Shown: positions 1 to 9,736 of the stretch, in pieces
Layout of the letters: each line of letters starts with the position of its first letter
Numbering within the stretch: the first letter of the stretch is position 1
Origin: Thermomonas aquatica
GTDB taxonomy: Bacteria > Pseudomonadota > Gammaproteobacteria > Xanthomonadales > Xanthomonadaceae
Length of the DNA stretch: 64,000 bases
Direction: 5' to 3'
NCBI RefSeq assembly: GCF_006337105.1
Contig: NZ_CP040871.1
Coordinates: forward strand, 1,922,001-1,986,000
The notes under the pieces: model-generated
The model's database searches: none
What the model was told of the DNA's origin: nothing
What the model saw: the letters and a program-made list of their open reading frames with translations, nothing else
Program-made: the position numbers and the translations under genes

Positions 1-412
1 AGCCGTCGTCGTTGCAGCGGAACGCGCCCTGCATGCCGGCCAGCCGCAGGCTGCCATCGGCATTGCGGCTGACCTGCAGCGGCGGCAACTTCTCCGCCAG
101 CACCGGCTTGCCCTTGCCGCCGGCGGCCAGGTTCATCGCGTCCGCCAGCGCCTTGGCGTTGAAGGCGGCGGTCGACTTGCCGGTGGCCGGGTCGAGGCGG
201 AGGACGCGCTCGACGCCATTGGCGCGCTCGCGATAGACCAGGCTGCCGTCGTCCAGCCAGGTCGCGCCGCTGACGGCATGGTCCAGCAACGGCGCGGTGC
301 GGTCGCCCAGCATCCGCGCCGCGCGTTCGTAGTCGGCCGCGGTCACCTGCGCCATCGCCTCGCCCGCGCCAGTCACCAGCAGGGTTCCCAACAGCCAGTA
401 TTTCGCATCCAT
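1..412 (-). CDS. S9 family peptidase (DPP-IV/prolyl oligopeptidase-like), 5' part only
   Basis: The gene runs off the left edge; only the first ~137 residues are present. The start is ATG at 412, followed by a hydrophobic signal-like segment (KYWLLGTLLVTGAGEAMA) and an ADYERAARML stretch typical of the N-terminal region of DPP-IV-like S9 peptidases. A beta-propeller-like passage follows (WLDDGSLVYRERANGVERV, LDPATGK). Such proteins are exported and release dipeptides or oligopeptides from proline-containing substrates. The catalytic Ser/Asp/His domain lies outside the window, so activity cannot be judged. It is divergent from the GT2 gene at 531. The family call rests on the N-terminal pattern only. 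Confidence 0.65.
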   Translation of the reverse strand, partial: MDAKYWLLGTLLVTGAGEAMAQVTAADYERAARMLGDRTAPLLDHAVSGATWLDDGSLVYRERANGVERVLRLDPATGKSTAAFNAKALADAMNLAAGGKGKPVLAEKLPPLQVSRNADGSLRLAGMQGAFRCNDDG

Positions 413-517
413 CCCGATCCTCGTCGTTCAGCGCCCGCTGGCAACCGGCCCCGCGGGCAATCGGGCGATGCTAGCGCGCGCCGCGCCGCGCTGGCGCGTG
501 ACGAACGGCATGGCTGG

Positions 518-523
518 CATACT
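518..523 (+). promoter_or_regulatory. -10-like hexamer 7 nt before the GT2 start
   Basis: CATACT followed by seven bases and then ATG at 531. It belongs to a series of similar boxes in this window that put the transcription start at or next to the start codon. It supports 531 rather than the in-frame ATG at 468 as the start. No clear -35 is visible. Confidence 0.4.
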
Positions 524-530
524 TGCGCGC

Positions 531-1364
531 ATGGAGAACACCGTCACATCCCCGGCGTTGGCGCCCGACCGCATCGCCGTGGTCATCCCGGCCCTGAACG
601 AGGCATTGCGCATCCGCGAGGTGGTCGAAGGCGCGTTGCGGCATTGCCCGAACGTGATCCTGGTCGACGACGGATCGGACGACGGCACCGCCGAAGCGGT
701 GGCCGACCTGCCGGTCACCGTGCTCCGCCACCCCAGCCGGATGGGCAAGGGCGCCGGCCTGCGCGACGGTTTCGCCGAAGCGCTGCGGCAGGGTTTCGAC
801 GCCGTGGTGGCGATGGACGGCGACGGCCAGCACAGCGGCGACGACATCCCGCGCCTGCTCGCCGCCGCCAACCGCTACCCCGGCTGGATCGTGATCGGCG
901 CACGCCTGCGCAAGCGCGCCAACCAGCCCACCTACCGCCGGCTGGCGAACCAGTTCGGCGACTGGGGCATCGCCTGGGGCACCGGCTACCAGGTCGCCGA
1001 CAGCCAGAGCGGGCAGCGCCTGTACCCGGCCGCGGTCTGCCGGCTGGGTTGCAGCGGCATCCCGGGCGAGGATTTCGTGTTCGAGGCGCAGATCGTGATG
1101 TCCGCCGCGCAGCAACTGGGCACGCGTTGCGTGTCGGTGCCGATCGAGGCGCGCTACAACCAGGTCCACGGCGCGCCCGATTTCCGCCCCAGCCATTTCC
1201 GCCCGCTGCGCGACCTGTGGCGGATCACCAGCCATATCGTCCTGCAGTGCGTGCGCCGCGGCGGTCTGTGGCAGGTGCACAGGCGCGCGCGCGCCAATCC
1301 GCCGGTGATCGACGACCCGTCCGGCGAATTCGCCGCCGCCTCGCCGCTGGCGCAGCCACGCTGA
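531..1364 (+). CDS. Family 2 glycosyltransferase (dolichyl-phosphate-mannose synthase-like)
   Basis: A 277-residue GT-A fold enzyme that should transfer a sugar from a nucleotide-sugar donor, probably to a lipid carrier or polyene. The N-terminal Rossmann-like part contains AVVIPALNEA, VDDGSDDGT and the metal-binding DGDGQH (DxD type). No C-terminal membrane helices are evident, so it is probably cytosolic or peripheral. Start 531 is preferred over the in-frame ATG at 468 because the family motif begins shortly after it and a -10-like box lies directly upstream. It precedes xanB2 by 40 bp on the same strand. GT2 enzymes occur in aryl-polyene and xanthomonadin loci, so a pigment role is possible but inferred only from this neighbour. 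Confidence 0.85.
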   Translation: MENTVTSPALAPDRIAVVIPALNEALRIREVVEGALRHCPNVILVDDGSDDGTAEAVADLPVTVLRHPSRMGKGAGLRDGFAEALRQGFDAVVAMDGDGQHSGDDIPRLLAAANRYPGWIVIGARLRKRANQPTYRRLANQFGDWGIAWGTGYQVADSQSGQRLYPAAVCRLGCSGIPGEDFVFEAQIVMSAAQQLGTRCVSVPIEARYNQVHGAPDFRPSHFRPLRDLWRITSHIVLQCVRRGGLWQVHRRARANPPVIDDPSGEFAAASPLAQPR

Positions 1365-1404
1365 GCCGGTCGCCCGCGGGCCGCGCGTTATCATCCGCGC
1401 CCCG

Positions 1405-2400
1405 ATGCCTGCCATGACCGACACCGCCCCACGCCCCGCCGCTTTGCGCGTCGAATACCGGTGCGATCCGCTGGACGCGCTGCTGGCCGATCCGAGGTTG
1501 CTCGCCGTGTTCGGCTTCGGCGATGCGGCAGCTGCCATCCATGCCGATCCGCGCTACCTGCATGTCGCCCTGCAAGCCCATGGCGATGCGCCGTTCGAGT
1601 GCTGGTTCGTGGCCGGTGACGTGCAATGCGGGCGCGATGCGGGCATTGCCTGGAGCGCGGATGGCCTGCTGCAGTTCGGCGCGCTGGAAATCGACGAGCA
1701 GGGAGACATCGAATCCGCCGCCGCCGCCGCGTATGCGCGCCTGCAAGCCTGGCTGGCGCGCGGCGACTATCCGCACCCGCTGCGGATCTGGAACTACATG
1801 GATGCGATCACCGAGGGCGAGGGCGATGACGAGCGCTATCGCCGTTTCTGCGTGGGTCGCGCGCGCGGCATCGGCCGCGAACTGGCGCCGGGCGAACTGC
1901 CGGCCGCCACCGCGATCGGTCATCCGCGGCGCAGCAGCCGCTTCCAGCTGTACTGGCTGGCGGCGCGCGATGCCGGCATCCCGCTGGAGAATCCGCGCCA
2001 GACCCAGGCCTGGCGCTACCCGCGCCAATACGGTCCACAGGCGCCGGGCTTCGCCCGCGCCATGCTGCCGGCGGATGCCGGCATGCCGCTGCTGCTGTCG
2101 GGTACCGCCGCGGTGGTCGGGCATGCCTCGCAGCACGGCGATTCGCCGGCGGCGCAACTGGACGAGACCCTGGCCAACCTCGACAGTCTGGTCGCCACCG
2201 CGCGCGCGCGCCGCCCCGCGCTGGCGACGCACTTCGGCGCCGACTCGCGCCTGAAGGTCTACGTGCGCGATGCCGCCGCATTGCCGCAGGTCGCCGCGTT
2301 GCTCGAGGCACGCCTGCCGGCGGCGGTGCCGCGGATCGTCCTGCACGGGCAGGTCTGCCGGCGCGAGCTCGCGGTGGAGATCGACGGCACCCACGCCTGA
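1405..2400 (+). CDS. xanB2: XanB2-type bifunctional chorismatase (3-/4-hydroxybenzoate synthase)
   Basis: The 331-residue protein matches the FkbO/Hyg5/XanB2 chorismatase family in length and in the C-terminal block PLLLSGTAAVVGHASQHGD, preceded by RFQLYWLAARDAGIP and the GPQAPGFARA segment. In Xanthomonas, XanB2 hydrolyses chorismate to 3-hydroxybenzoate (for xanthomonadin) and 4-hydroxybenzoate (for ubiquinone). The C-terminal half has the RidA-like fold of the family. Start: ATG 1405, or ATG 1414 three codons later. It lies 40 bp after the GT2 gene and may be co-transcribed, although TATCAT sits 10 nt before the start. The rest of a xanthomonadin cluster is not visible here. ubiJ/ubiB later in the window are plausible downstream users of its 4-hydroxybenzoate. 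Confidence 0.85.
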   Translation: MPAMTDTAPRPAALRVEYRCDPLDALLADPRLLAVFGFGDAAAAIHADPRYLHVALQAHGDAPFECWFVAGDVQCGRDAGIAWSADGLLQFGALEIDEQGDIESAAAAAYARLQAWLARGDYPHPLRIWNYMDAITEGEGDDERYRRFCVGRARGIGRELAPGELPAATAIGHPRRSSRFQLYWLAARDAGIPLENPRQTQAWRYPRQYGPQAPGFARAMLPADAGMPLLLSGTAAVVGHASQHGDSPAAQLDETLANLDSLVATARARRPALATHFGADSRLKVYVRDAAALPQVAALLEARLPAAVPRIVLHGQVCRRELAVEIDGTHA

Positions 2401-2857
2401 GCCACGGACTCGCCGCGACCGGGCGGCAGGCGCATGCCGCGCGTGGCGGGGAAGCGAACGAGGGCGATCGGCGTGGGTTTCGTCGCCTTGGCCTGATGGT
2501 GCCGGCGCCGCTCCCGGCCATTCCTGCATCGCCAAGCCAACGGCTGCTGGCCCCGCCGCTGCCGGAGCCTCGTCCTCGTCACGGCGGGCACATCATCTCG
2601 ACCGCGCCAGCCGGCCGCCTCCCAACGGCAACCTGATCGCGGCGGCGGCGCTGCGCTCTGCCTGGCATGCCTGGTTCAAACCGTTCACGATCCGCAACAG
2701 TGGATATGCCCATTCAGCCTTGTGGACATGTTGTGAAACCGCGACGGTCATTGCACACTCGCCCCGTCAGGGGGGAACTCTGGCAAAACGTGAAAACCAC
2801 GCTTGACGGGACATCCCCGCTCCAAGCCCGTTGCTACAAGCAGAGGACATTCCAGAA
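2401..2857. other. 457-bp intergenic region
   Basis: I see no convincing gene. Open frames here have no start context and a composition typical of GC-rich shadow frames. The 3' half is less GC-rich and should carry the promoter of the secreted-protein gene at 2858. TTGACG occurs near 2803, but no well-spaced -10 follows. A weak hairpin (GCGGCA...TGCCGC) near 2423-2440 could end xanB2 transcription. Confidence 0.4.
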
Positions 2858-3265
2858 ATGAAAGCCACGACCCTGATCGTGCTGGGCGGATTGTTGTTCG
2901 CCGGCACGTCGCTTGCCGCGGAACCGCAGCAGGTCCAGAACACCGACAACAACTTGACCGCCGACAGCGGCATGAAGGTTGGTATTGATCCCAAGACCGG
3001 CAAGCTGCGTCGCCTGACTGCGGCGGAAAGCGCCAATTTGGATGTCCTCACCGCCAAGAACCGGAAGGCAGCCGCCGCAATGGCGAAGGGCAAGGTCGCC
3101 GCCAAGGAAGGCGTAACCACCGAAATCGTCAACGGCCGTTACATCACCTATCTGCCCGAGTCTGAAATGATCGAAATCCACGCGACCATCGGCGCCGATG
3201 GCAAGGTTATCGTCAGCCACGATGGCCAGCCCCTGCAGGGTGCCGTGGAGGCCGCGAATGAATAA
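2858..3265 (+). CDS. Small secreted protein of unknown function
   Basis: 135 residues. It starts at ATG 2858, just before a clear signal peptide (MKATTLIVLGGLLFAGTSLA, cleavage near Ala-Glu). The mature part is charged and has no cysteine. It contains a GMKVGIDPKTGKLRRLTAAE block resembling the short DP-TG-LR-PT-E motif found in secreted Xanthomonadaceae proteins annotated 'post-PEP-CTERM-1'; that match is from memory and uncertain. The stop overlaps the start of the metalloprotease gene by 8 bp, so the two are translationally coupled. A partner, inhibitor or chaperone role for the protease is possible but is inference. Confidence 0.75.
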   Translation: MKATTLIVLGGLLFAGTSLAAEPQQVQNTDNNLTADSGMKVGIDPKTGKLRRLTAAESANLDVLTAKNRKAAAAMAKGKVAAKEGVTTEIVNGRYITYLPESEMIEIHATIGADGKVIVSHDGQPLQGAVEAANE

Positions 3266-4934
3266 GCGCCTTCTCGCGCCCGCGCTGGCCATTTCGCTCT
3301 CCTGTGGCATTGCCCAGGCCGCCGACCTGCAATTGTTCAATGCAGATCCCGCAAACGTCGGCCTCAACGATCCCACCCCCGCTGCACCGGTTGGTGGCAA
3401 CACCGGCACCACCATCGGGGCGCAGCGCCAGTTCGTTTATCGTCATGCGCTGAGCACATGGGGCAGCGTCCTGGGCAGCAATGCACCTGTGGTCGTGTCG
3501 GCAAAATTTGCGCCCTTGACCTGCACCGCGACGTCCGCAGTGCTTGGCTCCGCCGGTGCGAATTGGGTGTCGCCGCTCGACTACAACTTGCCTACCGGCA
3601 CCGCCGCCGATCCCTGGCGCCCCGGTGCGCTGGTCAACGCCCTTTACGGCAGCGAGCAGAACCCAGGCGCCCCTGCGATCAACTCGCAGTTCAATGGCGC
3701 CCTGGGCGCCGCGAACTGCCTCGCTGGCTCGGGCTGGTACTACGGTCTGGACGGCAATACCCCGGCGGGCAAGATCAATTTCCTCAATGTGGTGATGCAC
3801 GAAATTGCCCATGGACTTGGAGCCGCTGGATTCCTCAACAAGACGACTGGCGCCTTGTTCCTCGGCGGCCCGGACGTCTATTCGGCGAAGGCCCGCGACA
3901 ACATCACGGGCATGCTGTTCAGCGATCCGACCATGACCAACACCCAGCGCGCCATCGCGATGAGAACCAATGGCGCCACCGTGTGGACCGGTGCCAATGT
4001 CAATCAGCAGGCGGCGCTGTTGCTGGACTCGAACTACCAGAATGCCCTTGCGTTGCATGTGTCTGCGCCTGCGGCGATGGCGCGCGATTACGGCTTCTAC
4101 ACCGCCAGCTTCGGTCCCGCCCCGACTCCTGCCAATTTCAATGGGCAATGGGTGCTTGCCACCGATGTGGTCGAACCGGCCGTTCCGCCCGGATTGCCCG
4201 GGACAACAACGGATGGCTGCTCGCCGTTCACCAATGCCGCTGCCATCGCGGGCAAGATCGCAATGGTCGACCGCGGGTATTGCGGCTTCGCCGTCAAGGT
4301 GAAGAATGCGCAGCTCGCTGGCGCCACCGCTGTGGTCGTGCTGAACAGCGCAAGCACTTGGGGCGCCATGGGTGGCACCGATCCGACCATCACCATCCCC
4401 TCGGTGATCGTGCAGCAAGTCGACGGCATCGCATTCAAAGCCAACGCCCCGATCACCGGCGGCATGGTGTTGGGCCCGGTCACTCTGGCCGGCATGGATA
4501 CCAACGGCCGCACCCGCCTCTACTCGCCTTGGGTGGTCGCCCCGGGCTCGACCTTCTCGCACTTCGACACTGTGTTGCACCCGGATGCGCTGATGGAACC
4601 GTTCGATTCGCCGGAAGTCCAGGCCCAGCTTACGCTCGATCTGACCCCGGCGCTGCTGCGCGACATCGGCTGGCCGATGAACAATGGCAATACCAAGCTG
4701 TTCAACGGCATATGCGATACCGGCGTGCCGGCCGCCGCCGATGGCGGCATCGCTATCGGCGCCAACATCGCCGGCGCCGACGCCACCTGCAAGATCGGTG
4801 CGACCCGCACGACGTACTACAGCTGCATGAACGCCTATGCGAGCAAGCTGTACACGGATGGGCTGATCAACGGCACCCAGAAGAGCAAGATCCAGACCTG
4901 CGCCCGCCGCACGTCGGACAACTGGGGTCGCTGA
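3258..4934 (+). CDS. Secreted zinc metalloprotease-like protein with PA domain
   Basis: 558 residues with an N-terminal signal peptide (cleavage after ...GIAQA). The zinc motif HEIAHGLGAAGF is at residues 181-192. It gives two His ligands and the catalytic Glu, but has Phe where metzincins usually place the third ligand. A protease-associated (PA) domain interrupts the catalytic part at about residues 330-400 (GKIAMVDRGYCGFAVKVKNA). Further on, SHFDTVLHPDALMEP resembles the Met-turn region. Cysteine pairs in the C-terminal ~80 residues suggest disulfides in the periplasm or outside the cell. It overlaps the upstream small secreted protein by 8 bp and is followed by a strong terminator, so the two form a two-gene operon. 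Confidence 0.8.
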   Translation: MNKRLLAPALAISLSCGIAQAADLQLFNADPANVGLNDPTPAAPVGGNTGTTIGAQRQFVYRHALSTWGSVLGSNAPVVVSAKFAPLTCTATSAVLGSAGANWVSPLDYNLPTGTAADPWRPGALVNALYGSEQNPGAPAINSQFNGALGAANCLAGSGWYYGLDGNTPAGKINFLNVVMHEIAHGLGAAGFLNKTTGALFLGGPDVYSAKARDNITGMLFSDPTMTNTQRAIAMRTNGATVWTGANVNQQAALLLDSNYQNALALHVSAPAAMARDYGFYTASFGPAPTPANFNGQWVLATDVVEPAVPPGLPGTTTDGCSPFTNAAAIAGKIAMVDRGYCGFAVKVKNAQLAGATAVVVLNSASTWGAMGGTDPTITIPSVIVQQVDGIAFKANAPITGGMVLGPVTLAGMDTNGRTRLYSPWVVAPGSTFSHFDTVLHPDALMEPFDSPEVQAQLTLDLTPALLRDIGWPMNNGNTKLFNGICDTGVPAAADGGIAIGANIAGADATCKIGATRTTYYSCMNAYASKLYTDGLINGTQKSKIQTCARRTSDNWGR

Positions 4935-4956
4935 TCCCGGACGACCGCGCAACACC

Positions 4957-4986
4957 AACCGGCGCCGCAAGGCGCCGGTTTTTTTT
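4957..4986 (+). terminator. Rho-independent terminator after the metalloprotease gene
   Basis: A 10-bp perfect stem (AACCGGCGCC / GGCGCCGGTT) with a GCAA loop, followed by a run of six further T. It ends 22 bp before the hemB start codon, so hemB must have its own promoter in the remaining gap. Confidence 0.92.
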
Positions 4987-4995
4987 GCGCAGGGG

Positions 4996-6000
<1,005 letters not shown>

Positions 6001-6025
6001 CGCCACGCCACCAAGGGGAATCGCG

Positions 6026-6871
6026 ATGCGCAAGCACTACGCCGTGTTCGGAACGCCGATTTCCCATTCGCTGTCGCCGCGCATCCATGCCGCGTTCGCC
6101 GGGCAGTCCGGCATCGACCTCGATTACGTCGCGATCGAGGCCGGGGCGGACGATTTCCGCGCGAAACTCGAGGCGTTCGCCGCCGCCGGCGGCAGCGGCG
6201 CCAATATCACCCTGCCGCTGAAGGAAGCCGCATTCGCGCTGTGCCGCGACAGCAGCGAGCGCGCCGTCCGCGCCGGCGCGGTGAACACCGTGATCCGCAA
6301 TGAAGACGGCAGCTGGCGCGGCGACAACACCGACGGCGCCGGCCTGGTGCGCGACCTCACCGAACGCCACGGCCTGGACCTGCGGGCGCGGCGGACCCTG
6401 CTGCTCGGGGCCGGCGGCGCCGCGCGCGGGGTGGCGCCGGCGCTGCTGGATGCCGGCATCGGCGAGCTGACCGTGGTCAACCGCACCCCGCAACGCGCGG
6501 ACGCGCTGGCCGATGCGCTGGGCGAACCCGGCCGCGTGCATCCGCGCTATTTCGGCGACATCGCCGCGTTCGGCGAATTCGACCTGATCGTCAATGCCAC
6601 CTCGGCGGCGCGCGGCGGCGGCCTGCCTGGCCTGCCGCGCGCGCTGGTCGGCCGCCGCACCGCCGCGGTCGACCTGAGTTACGGCGAGGCGGCGATCCCG
6701 TTCCTGGCCTGGGCACGCGCCAACGGCTGCCACGACGCGGTGGACGGACTCGGCATGCTGGTCGAGCAGGCGGCGGAAAGTTTCGCGCTCTGGCACGGGG
6801 TGCGGCCGGACACGGATGCCGTGTTCGCTGCGCTCAGCGGCCGCGCGGCGGCCCTGGTGACCGCGGACTAG
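6026..6871 (+). CDS. aroE: Shikimate dehydrogenase (NADP+)
   Basis: 281 residues, normal family length. It reduces 3-dehydroshikimate to shikimate with NADPH in the shikimate pathway that supplies chorismate (the substrate of XanB2). The substrate pocket motif [11 protein letters not shown] is near the N-terminus; the catalytic Lys/Asp context is [11 protein letters not shown] and DNTDGAGL. The nucleotide-binding loop is [10 protein letters not shown], followed by NRTPQRA. Start 6026 has AAGGGG upstream, and longer in-frame extensions into hemB lack family sequence. Its TAG stop lies inside a CTAG shared with the convergent carbonic anhydrase gene. Confidence 0.96.
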   Translation: MRKHYAVFGTPISHSLSPRIHAAFAGQSGIDLDYVAIEAGADDFRAKLEAFAAAGGSGANITLPLKEAAFALCRDSSERAVRAGAVNTVIRNEDGSWRGDNTDGAGLVRDLTERHGLDLRARRTLLLGAGGAARGVAPALLDAGIGELTVVNRTPQRADALADALGEPGRVHPRYFGDIAAFGEFDLIVNATSAARGGGLPGLPRALVGRRTAAVDLSYGEAAIPFLAWARANGCHDAVDGLGMLVEQAAESFALWHGVRPDTDAVFAALSGRAAALVTAD

Positions 6872-7416
6872 GCGCCCAGGTACTGGTCCTTCAGCCGCAC
6901 GTAGTGCCCGGCGCTGTAATACAGCGCCTCGATCTCGGCATCCGACAGCATCCGCACCTTCTTCGCCGGATTGCCCAGCCACAGCTCGCCTTCGCCGACC
7001 ACCTTGCCCGGCGCGACCAGCGCACCCGCGCCGACGAAGCCGTGCTTCCTCACCACCGCGCCGTCCAGCACGATCGCGCCCATCCCGATCAGCACCGCGT
7101 CCTCGATCCGGCAGGCGTGGATGACCGCCTTGTGGCCGATGGTCACGTCCTCGCCGATCACGGTGGCGAAGCCGCCCAGCTTGGCGTGCGGGCCATCATG
7201 GCTGACGTGCACCACGGTGCCGTCCTGGATGTTGGTGCGCGCGCCGACGCGGATGAAGTTGACGTCGCCACGCACGATCGTGCCTGGCCAGATCGAGGCA
7301 TCGTCGCCCAGCACCACGTCGCCGATCACGGTCGCCGCGGGATCGACATAGGCGCGCACGCCGAGGGTGGGAAAGCGGTCGAGGTAGGGGCGCAGGGCGG
7401 ACGTTTTCGCGGTCAT
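6868..7416 (-). CDS. Gamma-class carbonic anhydrase family protein (YrdA-like hexapeptide repeat)
   Basis: 182 residues forming a left-handed beta-helix of hexapeptide repeats. The gamma-carbonic-anhydrase signature is present: [18 protein letters not shown], then the zinc-ligand histidines in VVHVSHDG and [11 protein letters not shown]. Members bind zinc or iron and hydrate CO2 or are inactive structural homologues; activity is not predictable here. Start ATG 7416 has TAGAAT five bases upstream and no Shine-Dalgarno sequence. It is divergent from the aldehyde dehydrogenase gene (39-bp gap) and convergent with aroE, sharing the four bases CTAG. Confidence 0.92.
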   Translation of the reverse strand: MTAKTSALRPYLDRFPTLGVRAYVDPAATVIGDVVLGDDASIWPGTIVRGDVNFIRVGARTNIQDGTVVHVSHDGPHAKLGGFATVIGEDVTIGHKAVIHACRIEDAVLIGMGAIVLDGAVVRKHGFVGAGALVAPGKVVGEGELWLGNPAKKVRMLSDAEIEALYYSAGHYVRLKDQYLGA

Positions 7417-7455
7417 GGCCCATTCTAGCCGCGCGGCCCGACTACACTGCCGCGC
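7417..7455. promoter_or_regulatory. Compact divergent promoter region, carbonic anhydrase / aldehyde dehydrogenase
   Basis: Only 39 bp separate the two start codons. On the minus strand TAGAAT (7427-7422) is 5 nt from ATG 7416. On the plus strand TACACT (7443-7448) is 7 nt from ATG 7456. Both mRNAs are therefore likely to be leaderless or nearly so. Confidence 0.5.
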
Positions 7456-8856
7456 ATGGACACCGCCATCAGCGAACTCGCCCCGACCCTGGCCCGCCTG
7501 CGCACCGCCTGGCAGGCGCGCAAGCCCGATTACCAGCAGCGCCGCAACGACCTGCAACGCCTGCGCGACGCGCTCAAGCGGCGGCTGGACGAAATGGGCA
7601 AGGCGATTTCCGCCGACTTCGGCCATCGCTCGCCGCACGAATCGCGCATCGCCGACGGCATGACCGTGCTCAACGAGATCGACCACCTGCGCAAGCACCT
7701 GCGTGGCTGGATGAAGCCGCGCAGGGTCGGCGTGGGCTGGCGCTTCCTGCCGGCGCGCGCGGAGACGCGCGCGGAGCCGGTCGGCGTGGTCGGGGTGATC
7801 GCGCCGTGGAACTACCCGGTCAACCTGGCGCTGATCCCGCTGGCCACCGCGATCGCGGCCGGCAACCACGTCTACCTCAAGCCGTCCGAGCACACGCCGC
7901 ACACCAGCGCCTTCCTGCGCAGCCTGCTGGCCGAGGTCTTCCCGGCCGAGCGGGTGGCGGTGGCCGAAGGCGGCGCCGAGGTCGCCGCCGCCTTCGCCGC
8001 CTTGCCGCTCGACCACCTGGTGTTCACCGGCTCCACCGAGGTGGGGCGCAAGGTGATGGCCGCGGCCGCGCCGAACCTGACCCCGGTGACGCTGGAACTC
8101 GGCGGCAAGTCGCCGGCGATCGTCTGCGAGGACTATCCGGTCGAGCAGGCCGCCGCACGCATCGCCACCGGCAAGTGGTTCAACGGCGGGCAGACCTGCA
8201 TCGCCCCCGACTACGTGCTGCTGCCCAAGGGCAAGCGCGACGATTTCGTCAAGGCGCTGCGCAAGGAAGTGCAGGCCCGCTACGGCGAGAACCTGGAGAA
8301 CCTCGGCGACTACACCCGCATCATCAACGACGGCCAGTACGCGCGGCTGAAAGGCCACCTGGACGACGCCAAGGCGCGCGGCATCGAGAAAGTGACCCTG
8401 GCCGGGCATGCCGACCCGGCGCAGCGCCTGCTGCCGCCGACCCTGCTGCTGGAGCCGGGCGACGACGCCACGGTGATGCAGGACGAGATCTTCGGGCCGC
8501 TGCTGCCGATCCGCAGCTACAAGTCGCTGGACGAGGCGATCGCCTACGTCAACGGGCGCGACCGGCCGCTGGCCTTGTATCCCTTCAGCAACGACAGGGC
8601 GACGGTCGAGAAGATCCTGCGCAGCACGCTGGCGGGCGGGGTGTCGGTCAACGACACCCTGTTCCACTTCGCGGTCAGCGGCCTGCCGTTCGGCGGCATC
8701 GGCCCCAGCGGGATGGGCGCCTACCACGGCCGCGCCGGCTTCGACGCGACCAGCAAGCAGCTGCCGATCCTGTGGCAGGCGCGCCGCACCGGTGCGGACC
8801 TGCTGAAGCCGCCGTACAGGGAGGCGCAGTGGCTGATCGACCTGATCGTGCGCTGA
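7456..8856 (+). CDS. NAD(P)-dependent aldehyde dehydrogenase (coniferyl-aldehyde dehydrogenase type)
   Basis: 466 residues. It oxidises aldehydes to carboxylic acids. ALDH landmarks in order: PWNYPVNL, KPSEHTPHT, FTGSTEVG, the general-base region LELGGKSPAIV, the catalytic Cys in FNGGQTCIAPDY, and EIFGPLLPI. The C-terminal GPSGMGAYHG and hydrophobic tail are typical of the class 3/coniferyl-aldehyde subgroup. The substrate is inferred from the subgroup only and could be fatty or aromatic aldehydes. xthA follows after 8 bp and is probably co-transcribed. Confidence 0.92.
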   Translation: MDTAISELAPTLARLRTAWQARKPDYQQRRNDLQRLRDALKRRLDEMGKAISADFGHRSPHESRIADGMTVLNEIDHLRKHLRGWMKPRRVGVGWRFLPARAETRAEPVGVVGVIAPWNYPVNLALIPLATAIAAGNHVYLKPSEHTPHTSAFLRSLLAEVFPAERVAVAEGGAEVAAAFAALPLDHLVFTGSTEVGRKVMAAAAPNLTPVTLELGGKSPAIVCEDYPVEQAAARIATGKWFNGGQTCIAPDYVLLPKGKRDDFVKALRKEVQARYGENLENLGDYTRIINDGQYARLKGHLDDAKARGIEKVTLAGHADPAQRLLPPTLLLEPGDDATVMQDEIFGPLLPIRSYKSLDEAIAYVNGRDRPLALYPFSNDRATVEKILRSTLAGGVSVNDTLFHFAVSGLPFGGIGPSGMGAYHGRAGFDATSKQLPILWQARRTGADLLKPPYREAQWLIDLIVR

Positions 8857-8864
8857 GGTCGCCC

Positions 8865-9638
8865 ATGAAGATCGCCAGCTGGAACGTCAATTCGCTCAAT
8901 GTGCGCCTGCCGCACCTGCAACGCTGGCTGGACGAGGCGAAGCCGGACGTGGTCGCGCTGCAGGAAACCAAGCAGGAAGACCACAAGTTCCCCGAGGACG
9001 CGCTGCTCGAGCTCGGCTACCGCAGCATGTTCTGCGGGCAGAAGACCTACAACGGCGTCGCCATCGTCAGCCGCCTGCCGTTCGCCGGCGAATGCGTGAC
9101 CGCGATCCCGGGCTTCGAGGATCCGCAGAAGCGCGTGCTGGCGGCGACCGTGGGCGATCTGCGCATCGTCGACCTGTACGTCGTGAACGGCGAGGCGGTG
9201 GGCAGCGAGAAGTTCGACTACAAGCTGCGCTGGCTGGCGGCGGTGCGCGAATGGCTGCGCGAGGAAATCGCCGCGCACCCGAACCTGGTCGTGCTCGGCG
9301 ATTTCAACATCGCCCCCGACGACCGCGACGTGTTCGATCCCAAGCGCTGGCGCGAGAAGATCCTGTGCTCGACGCCGGAGCGCGAGGCCTATCGTTCCTT
9401 GCTGGACCTGGGCCTGCACGACAGCTTCCGCCTGTTCAACGACGAGGCCGGCCACCACAGCTGGTGGGACTACCGCCTGTCCGGCTTCGAGCGCGGCTGG
9501 GGCCTGCGCATCGACCTGGTGCTGGTCAGCGAGGCGCTGAAGGCGCGTTGCACCGGCGCCGGCATCGACCGCGAACCGCGCGGCTGGGAACGCCCGAGCG
9601 ACCACACCCCGGTGTTCGTCGAGATCGCCGACGCCTGA
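8865..9638 (+). CDS. xthA: Exodeoxyribonuclease III
   Basis: 257 residues. It is an AP endonuclease and 3'-5' exonuclease of base-excision repair. The exonuclease III metal and catalytic motifs are intact: N-terminal WNVNSLNVR, LQETK, GDFNIAPDDRDV, and SDHTPV near the C-terminus. The start is ATG 8865, eight bases after the aldehyde dehydrogenase stop, preceded by GAGGT. A GC-rich hairpin follows at 9673. Confidence 0.96.
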   Translation: MKIASWNVNSLNVRLPHLQRWLDEAKPDVVALQETKQEDHKFPEDALLELGYRSMFCGQKTYNGVAIVSRLPFAGECVTAIPGFEDPQKRVLAATVGDLRIVDLYVVNGEAVGSEKFDYKLRWLAAVREWLREEIAAHPNLVVLGDFNIAPDDRDVFDPKRWREKILCSTPEREAYRSLLDLGLHDSFRLFNDEAGHHSWWDYRLSGFERGWGLRIDLVLVSEALKARCTGAGIDREPRGWERPSDHTPVFVEIADA

Positions 9639-9672
9639 TCTCCCGGCGGAACCTCCCGGCGGACGTAAAACA

Positions 9673-9694
9673 GAGGCCCGGCGAACCGGGCCTC
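9673..9694 (-). terminator. Hairpin terminator for the GlsB-like gene, possibly bidirectional
   Basis: A 9-bp perfect stem (GAGGCCCGG / CCGGGCCTC) with a CGAA loop. Read on the minus strand it is followed by TGTTTTA, giving a U-tract for the 9737-9985 gene. On the plus strand there is no T-run, but it may still attenuate xthA. Confidence 0.7.
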
Positions 9695-9736
9695 GTCACT
9701 TCCCTGTGATCTGAACGCCGTTGCCCGGCGCGCGGC

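Noticed and set aside
2259..2806. Open frames on both strands in the 2401-2857 intergenic region
   Set aside because: No ribosome-binding site, no family motif, and composition of random GC-rich sequence; one begins inside xanB2 in another frame.
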